Made by a program: the position numbers and the translations under genes. Below are positions 52,017 through 58,317 of a DNA stretch of 58,317 bases, in pieces; the stretch's first letter is position 1, and every line of letters starts with the position of its first letter. The DNA lies in the NCBI GenBank assembly GCA_947303255.1, contig CAMYXL010000009.1:1-58317 (forward strand). The letters run 5' to 3'. The DNA comes from an uncultured Clostridia bacterium (GTDB lineage: Bacteria; Bacillota; Clostridia; Saccharofermentanales; Saccharofermentanaceae). The notes beneath the pieces are model-generated. The model was not told where the DNA came from and did no database searches. It saw nothing but the letters and a program-made list of their open reading frames with translations.

Positions 52017-52052
52017 GGTAGCCTCAACGCCCAAATGAGGCTACCATTTTTA
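52017..52052 (+). terminator. Intrinsic terminator after the 42-residue peptide gene
   Basis: GGTAGCCTCA and TGAGGCTACC form a perfect 10-pair stem around nine bases, followed by ATTTTTATT. Confidence 0.9.
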
Positions 52053-52101
52053 TTGGGCAGATGTAGAATTAATATCAAAGAAAACGAAACCTGAGGTTAC
52101 C

Positions 52102-53013
52102 ATGATCTACACCGTCACCTTGAATCCTTCCATAGACTGCTACATGACCGCTGATCCGTTTGAGATCGGCAGGACCAACCGCGCCAGCGACGAACACGTC
52201 TTTTACGGCGGCAAGGGAATCAACGTCTCCCTGGTCTTAAAGGAATTCGGTATCAAGAGCACGGCTCTGGGTTTTATCGCAGGAAGTAACGGCATCGCGA
52301 TAAGGGACGGTCTTAAGGATAAGATCGATACTGATTTCGATATGCTCAGCGAAGGCAACTCGAGGATCAACCTCAAACTTTTTTCGAGCGGAAAAGAAAC
52401 AGAGATAAACGGCATAGGACCTGAGATCGGCGAGGATGCCCTCAGAACGTTCCTCAGCCGCTTTGACGCTCTAACCGGTGATGATATCGTTATCATGTCC
52501 GGAAGCGTGCCTAAGGGCCTTCCTGAGACATTGTACGGCGATATGGCAAGACGGGCCACGGCGTGCGGCAGTTCATTTGTATGCGACAGCACCGGGGCCC
52601 TCCTTTTTAATACGCTTCAATACAGACCGATGGTCATCAAACCAAATATCGACGAGTTGGGCGCGCTGTACGATAGAGACATCGACCCGGACGACCTGGA
52701 TACGATCTACGCGCTTGCCAAGGACCTTCAGGAGAAGGGCGCCAAGGAAGTCATCGTCTCGCTGGGTGATAAGGGCGCGGTCCTTCTGGAGGAGAACGGC
52801 AGCCTTACGGTGCAGTCCGCTTACAAGGGCGAATTCGTGAGCAGCGTCTGTGCGGGTGATTCGCTCCTGGCGGGATTTATCGCGGGCAAGAAAAAAGGCC
52901 TATCCTCCGTATCCTCCCTTGAACTGGGAGTCGCCGCAGGATCTGCCTGTGCTTTTTCTTATGGATTGCCGACTTCAGAGAGCGTCGCTTCTCTTCTCGG
53001 CCGACCGATCTGA
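52102..53013 (+). CDS. PfkB-family sugar kinase, probable 1-phosphofructokinase
   Basis: The 303-residue kinase begins MIYTVTLNPSIDCYMTADPF, the form usual for FruK and tagatose-6-phosphate kinase. It has VFYGGKGINVSLVLKEFG (sugar-binding), SGSVPKGLPETLYGDM, the NIDELGAL motif, and the C-terminal signature SVCAGDSLLAGFIAG with the catalytic Asp. No fructose PTS or DeoR regulator is adjacent, so fructose 1-phosphate is the likely but unproven substrate. Confidence 0.85.
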   Translation: MIYTVTLNPSIDCYMTADPFEIGRTNRASDEHVFYGGKGINVSLVLKEFGIKSTALGFIAGSNGIAIRDGLKDKIDTDFDMLSEGNSRINLKLFSSGKETEINGIGPEIGEDALRTFLSRFDALTGDDIVIMSGSVPKGLPETLYGDMARRATACGSSFVCDSTGALLFNTLQYRPMVIKPNIDELGALYDRDIDPDDLDTIYALAKDLQEKGAKEVIVSLGDKGAVLLEENGSLTVQSAYKGEFVSSVCAGDSLLAGFIAGKKKGLSSVSSLELGVAAGSACAFSYGLPTSESVASLLGRPI

Positions 53014-53015
53014 TA

Positions 53016-53861
53016 TCAGACGAAAGCCTCGTACTCGGTTACGTTAAGGACTGTCTCGCCGTCGATCTGCAAAGCGACCGGCCTGTCGTACTCGACCTTG
53101 ATGTGCTTTCCTTCCGTAACAACTGTGTGCTTAACGAACTTGACGTGCTCGCCCTTGAAGATGTTCGGGAACATGATGAGCGTCTTGATCTTACCTGCTC
53201 CGTAGAAAACGAGATTGGAGAGCTTCTTGTCTTCAGCTAGTCTCTTCTGGCCAGGTGTCGGGATCATTCCGCCGCCGTAGAATCTGCCGTTCATGGCAGG
53301 AGCCAGCCATACGCCCTTGTATTCCTTTGTAACGCCGTCTACGGTTACTTTGGCATTGGTCGGCTTATATTTGAACAGCAAACCCTTGATCGCGATAGAA
53401 GTGTAATTAACAGGCTTATCCGATGTGGCTCTGATCCTGTCGCCTTCCTCACAGCAATAGCCGTCGATTCCGTAGCCGATTCCGTTGATGAACTTCCTGG
53501 TCATTCCGTTGACCTTGACTGTCGGGAGATTAAAGATATAGTCGTTAACCTTAACAGGTCCGTCAGACGGTTTCTTGCCGAGATCATTAAGGAAATCATT
53601 TCCTGATCCCGTCGCGAAAAAGTACACGTCCTTCTTCACTTCAAGACCGTCGATGTCGTTGACAAAATGATTGAGCGTTCCGTCTCCACCGCAAAGGACG
53701 ATCTTATCGGCATCATTGTCCAGAACATCCTTGATATCCGTCTTGGTGATATCAATGAAGTTCAGCTCGTCGTCAGGATAAAACTCCGTGACTTTCTTAG
53801 CCTCGATCTCTCCTCTGTTGTTTCCCGAAAGCCCGTTGAAAAAAACGTTGATCTTAGACAT
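53016..53861 (-). CDS. Diacylglycerol/lipid kinase family protein
   Basis: The 281-residue protein has the DAG-kinase catalytic motif VLCGGDGTLNHFVNDI (about 53-70) and TGSGNDFLNDLGKK. The C-terminal beta domain includes WLAPAMNGRFYGGGMIPTPG. Such YegS/DgkB-type enzymes phosphorylate diacylglycerol or related lipids. The PlsC-like gene follows upstream on the same strand with a 24-base gap, so the two probably act together in phospholipid turnover. It converges with the PfkB gene. Confidence 0.88.
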   Translation of the reverse strand: MSKINVFFNGLSGNNRGEIEAKKVTEFYPDDELNFIDITKTDIKDVLDNDADKIVLCGGDGTLNHFVNDIDGLEVKKDVYFFATGSGNDFLNDLGKKPSDGPVKVNDYIFNLPTVKVNGMTRKFINGIGYGIDGYCCEEGDRIRATSDKPVNYTSIAIKGLLFKYKPTNAKVTVDGVTKEYKGVWLAPAMNGRFYGGGMIPTPGQKRLAEDKKLSNLVFYGAGKIKTLIMFPNIFKGEHVKFVKHTVVTEGKHIKVEYDRPVALQIDGETVLNVTEYEAFV

Positions 53862-53885
53862 AGTAATAACCCCTTTACTTATATG

Positions 53886-54644
53886 TCACAATTTATTTTC
53901 TTCGAGATCCTTCGCGATCAGTTCTCTTGCTTCCTCCGATATATCTGCCGTCTTAGTTTCCTTAACGTGTTCTGCCGAGAGCACCTCGACCGCCTTTATC
54001 GTAACTACCGTTTTTCTCCACGGATAGTTCTTGGATATCTTCTCTGTTCCCTGGATCGTGAGAACGACTACAGGAACATTTGCCTTCTGAGCGATCTTAA
54101 AAACGCCGCTGTGGAACTTCAGAAGAACGAGTCTCTTACTTCTTGTTCCCTCCGGATAAACAGCAACGGATACTTCGTTATCCTTAAGAAGGTTCGATGC
54201 ACGCTCGATGGTTCCCATTGCGTTTCTGGCATTCTCTCTGTCGATAGCCATGAAGCAGCATCTTCTTATGATCCTTCCGTAAAACGGAACGTGGAAATTA
54301 GCTTCTTTGGAAATGAATGAAGGCTGATTCTTACGAAGTGCATACCAGGAGATGATCGGATCATAGTTCGATCTGTGGTTGCATACGAAGAGCATCTGCT
54401 TGCCTTCAGGGATCTTATCAAAATCGACAAGGTTAAGTCTTACTCTGAGTACTTTAAGTCCAACGCCTGTGGATGACCAAAGGAGAAATCTGTAGAATTT
54501 CGAATCCTTGTTATATTCCTTCTTGGTATTGATAAAAAGAGATGCGATGAATACAAAAAGGAAATATACGATTACAAATGCTATGTGTGCGCCGAAAAAA
54601 ATCAGGACGCCGATCAAAAGCCATATCAAATACTGCATAGTCAA
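53886..54644 (-). CDS. 1-acyl-glycerol-3-phosphate acyltransferase, PlsC type
   Basis: The 252-residue protein has an N-terminal hydrophobic segment (about 5-40). The acyltransferase motifs follow: I FVCNHRSNYDPI (HxxxxD), II near IRRCCFMAIDRENARN, III VAVYPEGTRS, and IV VPVVVLTIQGTEK. It should acylate lysophosphatidate to phosphatidate at the membrane. It forms a two-gene unit with the DAG-kinase-like gene and faces a divergent GDPD gene across a 74-base region with a dyad. Confidence 0.9.
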   Translation of the reverse strand: MTMQYLIWLLIGVLIFFGAHIAFVIVYFLFVFIASLFINTKKEYNKDSKFYRFLLWSSTGVGLKVLRVRLNLVDFDKIPEGKQMLFVCNHRSNYDPIISWYALRKNQPSFISKEANFHVPFYGRIIRRCCFMAIDRENARNAMGTIERASNLLKDNEVSVAVYPEGTRSKRLVLLKFHSGVFKIAQKANVPVVVLTIQGTEKISKNYPWRKTVVTIKAVEVLSAEHVKETKTADISEEARELIAKDLEENKL

Positions 54645-54660
54645 CCTCCAAAACTAATTG

Positions 54661-54685
54661 TAACACAGTAGGGATAAATGTGTTA
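54661..54685. promoter_or_regulatory. TAACACA-N11-TGTGTTA dyad between plsC-like and GDPD genes
   Basis: A perfect 7-base inverted repeat lies in the 74-base divergent region. It overlaps a plus-strand TTGTAA-N17-TGTTAT promoter-like pair, so a bound regulator could control both genes. Confidence 0.5.
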
Positions 54686-54718
54686 TCTTAAAGAATAATA
54701 ATAAAAAAGGAGCATATC

Positions 54719-55552
54719 ATGCCGTTTCTTATAATCATGGGTTCTCTGATCGTTTTGGCGCTCATTGCTGCCCTGTTATTTCTCATATTCCTCAAGCCTA
54801 ACAAGACCCGCGAAGGAGCAATGCAGCCCTTCAAGGACACATTCATAGCCCACAGGGGCCTTTTCGATAATGAGACCGTCCCGGAGAACTCTCTTCCCGC
54901 TTTCGAAAAAGCTGTCCAGAACGGATACGGTATAGAACTCGACGTCCAGCTTACCAAGGACGGCAAGCTCATCGTCTTCCATGATGAGACCATGAAGAGG
55001 ATGTCCGACTACAAAAAGCGTCCGACCGATATCACCTACGAAGAGCTTCAAAACCACAAGCTCCTTGATACAGAGTACACCGCTCCCCTTTTCGAGGATG
55101 TCTTAAAGCTCGTTGACGGCAAGGTCCCTCTGATCATCGAGATCAAGCCTCACGGACCTTTCCTTAAGACCTGCAAGGCCATCGCTCCGATCCTGGATAA
55201 CTACAAGGGTGTTTTCTGCGTGGAGTCATTTAATCCTGCAGTCGTAAGATGGTTCAAGAACAACCGCAAGGACGTCGTAAGAGGTATCCTGGCGAGCAAC
55301 TACCTTCACTCCAAGAAGAAGACCCTGTCCCAGAAGATCCTCGTTACGAACCTTCTTTTCAACGGATACTGCAAGCCTGATTTCGTAGCCTATAACCACG
55401 AGTTCAAGCATACTTCGTCACTGCGTCTTTGTAAGAAGCTTTTCAACTGCTCCATGGTCGCATGGACTATCCATTCCCAGGAGGAATTGGACAAAGCTTC
55501 CGACTTCTTTGAAGTGTTCATTTTCGAGAGGTTCCAGCCAGATAATAAGTGA
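54719..55552 (+). CDS. Membrane-anchored glycerophosphodiester phosphodiesterase
   Basis: The 277-residue protein has an N-terminal membrane helix (about 2-25) and a GDPD TIM barrel. It shows FIAHRGLFDNETVPENSLPA (catalytic HR and the E of EN), the metal-binding YGIELDVQLTKDGKLIVFHD, IIEIKPHG and VESFNPAVVRWFK. It cleaves glycerophosphodiesters to glycerol 3-phosphate and an alcohol, possibly from phospholipid or teichoic acid. AAAAAGGAGCATATC precedes the ATG. Its neighbours handle phospholipid precursors. Confidence 0.92.
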   Translation: MPFLIIMGSLIVLALIAALLFLIFLKPNKTREGAMQPFKDTFIAHRGLFDNETVPENSLPAFEKAVQNGYGIELDVQLTKDGKLIVFHDETMKRMSDYKKRPTDITYEELQNHKLLDTEYTAPLFEDVLKLVDGKVPLIIEIKPHGPFLKTCKAIAPILDNYKGVFCVESFNPAVVRWFKNNRKDVVRGILASNYLHSKKKTLSQKILVTNLLFNGYCKPDFVAYNHEFKHTSSLRLCKKLFNCSMVAWTIHSQEELDKASDFFEVFIFERFQPDNK

Positions 55553-55619
55553 TTGAAACCTGACCCCTCTGAATCTTGATATTAGTAGTAAGAACGCTTT
55601 TTCGAGAGGGGAAAGAATC

Positions 55620-56330
55620 ATGAATCCGACATTTAGGAAGTGCCTTGCTGTTTTCCTTGTGGCTCTTATGGCCATGTCATGCTTTGCCGGATGTAAGAAG
55701 GTGAAGTCCGGAAGGATCAGACAACGCGACTCTAAGCTTTACAAGTTTGTTGTTGAGAGGAAAGAGGATGAGGTCACCAAGGACTCTCTCGGCGATATCG
55801 TGACTGATGGCGATTACTATGAAGCCGATCCAAACAATATGCTTTGCTATACGGGCGCGTACAAGGGTCCTGATTATGTGACGCTGATCTTTGACGGCAA
55901 CTCCCCTATTGATCTGGAAAATATTGAGTTATATATAAGCGAAGATTCGCTCCTGAACCGTAATCTTGACGGAATCCTTTACCAGGAAAAGGACGGCAGT
56001 AAGTACATAACGTTCAAGTACGAGACAAAGTTCCTCGAATATCCTGACGGAACCACGGAGCAGTTCGATTCGGCCAGAAGCGAGACCTCATTCACCATTC
56101 CTACAAAGGCCGACAAACCTATGTCCTATTACATTATCCGCATCACACCTGTCCCGAACAGCGATTATGAGGCCTTCGTCGGTGAATTCGTCCAGAAAGA
56201 AGTCATTGAGCAAAGCTACTGGACCGATTACAAATACGACAAGGTAATCCAGTATTACGACAGGGAGACCGGCAGCTGGACCGAAGAATCCACCAAAGAC
56301 CTCTATACCGACAATATGCCTTTGGAGTAA
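55620..56330 (+). CDS. Hypothetical lipoprotein
   Basis: The 236-residue protein has a lipoprotein signal: basic start, hydrophobic core, and lipobox SCFAGCKK with the lipidated Cys near residue 24. The mature part is beta-rich and charged (for example TLIFDGNSPIDLENIELYIS). No domain was recognised. GAGAGGGGAAAG precedes the ATG and can pair with CCCCTCT at 55564-55570. It is one of two adjacent lipoproteins without sequence similarity that I can see. Confidence 0.8.
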   Translation: MNPTFRKCLAVFLVALMAMSCFAGCKKVKSGRIRQRDSKLYKFVVERKEDEVTKDSLGDIVTDGDYYEADPNNMLCYTGAYKGPDYVTLIFDGNSPIDLENIELYISEDSLLNRNLDGILYQEKDGSKYITFKYETKFLEYPDGTTEQFDSARSETSFTIPTKADKPMSYYIIRITPVPNSDYEAFVGEFVQKEVIEQSYWTDYKYDKVIQYYDRETGSWTEESTKDLYTDNMPLE

Positions 56331-56459
56331 CAGCCTGCTTTTCTATTTTCTCGAAAAATATCCTATAACACTTTCCTACTCTCCCCTGTAGTAAAGTTAG
56401 AAAACCCTGCTCAAAATATAATAAAAGTGAAGTTCTTTTCAGAAACGGAGGGTATTATC

Positions 56460-57272
56460 ATGAAAAAGATGCGTAGGGTTTGTGCACTTTTAGTCTGCTC
56501 AGCAATGGCTGTTTCCATGTTCGGCTGTTCTGACGGAGACAAAGACAAGAAGAATGACAGCGATACCAAGGAAAAGACCGAGAAAATCGATGACTCTGAT
56601 GATCAAGATGAAGAAAGCAGCGTCAACGAAAGTAAGGACAACGAAGACAAGAAAGAAACCAATGAAAACATCGCCCCTGATGATCAGGTCGTCGATGTGA
56701 TCGAAGAAACCGATGTTGTAGAACCGACAATAGCTTCAACAGGAAGCGAAGCAAGCTATTCTCTCGAAGGAATGACAGCTGCACAGATCCAGGATCTGAT
56801 CAATGACTTCCGTACTGTAGAAGACGGTATGAACTGGAACGAGTACATTGAGAATCTGGAATATGAGCCTAGCAGACAAGTCGGTTCTGCATTCAGCTTC
56901 AATACAGACGAATATAGAAACTGGCTTGGTGATAAAGACTGTCTGGTTGAGTTCTTCTATCCATACAGTGAAATAAATGATGACGGAACGATCACCTTTG
57001 ACAAGGAAAAGTCTTATCTTAAGTATCTTTTCTATCTGTCAGACAGAGAAATGGCAGAAGCTTACTTCTGGGAAGCATACAATGCTATCGATGCTTCGGT
57101 TGAAGGACTCAATAGCATAAGCGATACCGAAGGAGAGAGCACCTGGCTCGGCATGTGGCGTAATGATGATGATGTTTCGATCTACTACATTCACATGGAT
57201 CCGGGTTACAACGCAGAAACAGGAGATGAATTCATACGTTTCGAAGTAGTTGCACCATTGATATACAACTGA
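56460..57272 (+). CDS. Hypothetical lipoprotein with acidic linker
   Basis: The 270-residue protein starts MKKMRRVCALLVCSAMAVSM and has the lipobox MFGCSDG. A long Asp/Glu/Lys/Ser spacer (about 26-80) follows, and then a globular part with YSLEGMTAAQIQDLINDFRT and SDTEGESTWLGMWRNDDDVS. A longer frame starts 11 codons upstream. I chose the ATG at 56460, after ACGGAGGG. A TATAAT lies about 40 bases upstream and a strong terminator follows. Function unknown. Confidence 0.8.
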   Translation: MKKMRRVCALLVCSAMAVSMFGCSDGDKDKKNDSDTKEKTEKIDDSDDQDEESSVNESKDNEDKKETNENIAPDDQVVDVIEETDVVEPTIASTGSEASYSLEGMTAAQIQDLINDFRTVEDGMNWNEYIENLEYEPSRQVGSAFSFNTDEYRNWLGDKDCLVEFFYPYSEINDDGTITFDKEKSYLKYLFYLSDREMAEAYFWEAYNAIDASVEGLNSISDTEGESTWLGMWRNDDDVSIYYIHMDPGYNAETGDEFIRFEVVAPLIYN

Positions 57273-57279
57273 TAACAAA

Positions 57280-57316
57280 AAGCTAACCGAGATCTTCTTG
57301 GTTAGCTATTTTTTGA
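57280..57316 (+). terminator. Intrinsic terminator after the second lipoprotein
   Basis: AGCTAACC and GGTTAGCT form a perfect stem around 11 bases, followed by ATTTTTTG. Confidence 0.9.
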
Positions 57317-57438
57317 ACTGCTTAAACTGTATCTTTATCTTTCTTAGTAAATACTTAATCTTTGTTTGACGATAAATTTACTCTCCGCAGGTAACATAAA
57401 ACCATAAAACAAAACACAAACAAAGCGAGGGTAAAAAA

Positions 57439-57591
57439 ATGTTAAACATCATGAGAACAACAAAGGATCTTTTCAACACAAACAAAGCTTTCAGAATTGC
57501 AGTATACGCAGTGCTCTGTCTTTTGACATTCGCAGCTTGCTTCAAGCTCGGAGAAAACTTCGGCGGATTCTTATACATGCTGATGCACTGA
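57439..57591 (+). CDS. 50-residue membrane peptide
   Basis: The frame reads MLNIMRTTKDLFNTNKAFRI then AVYAVLCLLTFAACFKLGEN and FGGFLYMLMH. One hydrophobic helix (about 18-36) is followed by a second short hydrophobic end. GCGAGGGTAAAAAA precedes the ATG and a terminator lies 22 bases after the stop. No family was recognised. C-rich codons like those of the housekeeping genes support real coding. Confidence 0.65.
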   Translation: MLNIMRTTKDLFNTNKAFRIAVYAVLCLLTFAACFKLGENFGGFLYMLMH

Positions 57592-57611
57592 TCGATCTTT
57601 CAAAATAAATA

Positions 57612-57645
57612 ACAGGGACTGTCTCATTGAGGCAGTCCCTTTTGT
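57612..57645 (+). terminator. Terminator between the 50-residue peptide gene and the repeat surface protein
   Basis: AGGGACTG and CAGTCCCT pair around about ten bases, followed by TTTTG. It may also act for the convergent minus-strand gene. Confidence 0.8.
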
Positions 57646-57661
57646 TAACTGTTTATTCGGA

Positions 57662-58317
57662 TCAATAGATTCCGTTCTTCTTGCTGACCTTCTTGTGGAT
57701 GATCTCAACTGCGAAGATCAATGCTGCGATCGAGAATGAGCTCCATCCGAGGATCATAGCTACCGGTGTACTCTCACCTGTTGATGTGATAGCCGGCTTC
57801 TCTGGCTTATCCGGAGTTGTCTTTGTAACTTCTGCCGGTGGGTTCTCTACAGTAACTGTAGTAGGTGTAGGAGTTACTTCCTCTGTAGGTGTAGCTGTAA
57901 CTGTAACCTCAGGTGTTGCTGTAGGTGCAGGTGTTGTTTCCTCATCCTCATCTACGTCAACTGCTGGAACGATTCTCTCTACTCTTACTGTAGGAACAGC
58001 TGTTGGCTCAACTGGTGCCTTTGTTGGAACCGGTGTTGGCTCGTCTGCAGAATCAACTACAAGTACAGAATCCGTTGGAGGGATTGTAGGTGTAGGAAGT
58101 GGTTCCTCAGCTGCCTCAACTACTACTTCCGGTGTAGGCTCCGGTGTGATCTCAACTGTTGGCTCTGGAGTAATCTCAACAGTAGGCTCAGGTGTAATTT
58201 CAACTGTTGGCTCTGGTGTGATCTCAACAGTAGGTTCCGGTGTAATCTCAACTGTAGGCTCTGGTGTGATCTCTACAGTAGGTTCCGGTGTGATCTCAAC
58301 TGTAGGCTCCGGTGTGA
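57662..58317 (-). CDS. Surface protein, C-terminal part, Pro/Glu/Thr repeats and membrane anchor (cut by window edge)
   Basis: I read the minus strand back from the TGA at 57662-57664. The protein ends with a hydrophobic helix (PVAMILGWSSFSIAALIFAV) and EIIHKKVSKKNGIY, preceded by ITSTGES. This is the layout of a sortase-anchored tail (motif, helix, basic residues), but without LPxTG. Upstream lies a Pro/Thr/Val-rich stalk, then eight-residue repeats PEPTVEIT running off the edge. The N-terminus and function are outside the window. Confidence 0.75.
   Translation of the reverse strand, partial: TPEPTVEITPEPTVEITPEPTVEITPEPTVEITPEPTVEITPEPTVEITPEPTVEITPEPTPEVVVEAAEEPLPTPTIPPTDSVLVVDSADEPTPVPTKAPVEPTAVPTVRVERIVPAVDVDEDEETTPAPTATPEVTVTATPTEEVTPTPTTVTVENPPAEVTKTTPDKPEKPAITSTGESTPVAMILGWSSFSIAALIFAVEIIHKKVSKKNGIY
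58137..58317. repeat. Tandem 24-base repeats encoding PEPTVEIT
   Basis: Seven complete 24-base units (58137-58304) and a partial eighth run to the window end. Units differ mostly at third codon positions (GGCTCC/GGCTCT/GGTTCC starts on the plus strand) while the peptide stays constant. That indicates selection on the protein. Confidence 0.9.

Noticed and set aside
58137..58317. CRISPR or regulatory repeat array
   Set aside because: Units are contiguous 24-mers in frame, with changes mostly at third codon positions, so they are protein-coding repeats.

Overview
The window looks like chromosomal DNA of a low-to-medium GC Gram-positive anaerobe of the class Clostridia. Evidence seen: the S10-spc-alpha ribosomal gene order, zinc-type S14, rplQ followed by ECF transporter genes and truA, the veg-ispE pair, a short SRP RNA directly before dnaX-ybaB-recR, formate-tetrahydrofolate ligase, an FtsEX plus M23 hydrolase cluster, and GGAGG-type ribosome binding sites. 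I cannot name genus or species.

Layout. Bases 1-4119 (minus strand): the N-terminal part of nicotinate phosphoribosyltransferase, an NfeD/paraslipin pair, and truA behind a ROK sugar kinase. Bases 4232-23182 (minus): the ECF transporter core (ecfT plus a fused EcfA1-EcfA2 ATPase), then the full rpsJ-to-rplQ ribosomal supercluster with secY, adk, map, infA and rpoA, broken by three intrinsic terminators and driven by a promoter with a structured leader of about 265 nt before rpsJ. Bases 23276-32639 (minus): an acyltransferase, Hsp33, a methyltransferase, the divisome block cdaR-like/ftsE/ftsX/M23 hydrolase, a small membrane protein, a repeat-filled non-coding stretch, and an orphan MsmX/UgpC-type sugar ABC ATPase.

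Bases 33116-37804 (plus): argC-argB-argD-argF plus a GNAT acetyltransferase, behind a promoter overlapped by ARG-box-like sites. Bases 38082-40860 (plus): an AT-richer accessory locus of three small helical proteins and a 632-residue protein ending in an anthrax-lethal-factor-like zinc peptidase domain. It looks like a type VII secretion effector cassette and is the strongest candidate for an undescribed system here. Bases 40905-42119 (minus): veg-ispE.

Bases 42397-49414 (plus): fhs, a degenerate beta-lactamase-fold protein, SRP RNA, dnaX, ybaB, recR, rqcP and a DivIC-like protein. The rest is mixed: a lone metzincin-like protease that may be translated from a leaderless mRNA, a zinc-ribbon/HD protein, small membrane peptides, a PfkB sugar kinase, a lipid block (DAG-kinase-like, PlsC-like, GDPD), two lipoproteins, and the C-terminal part of a Pro/Thr repeat surface protein that runs off the right edge.
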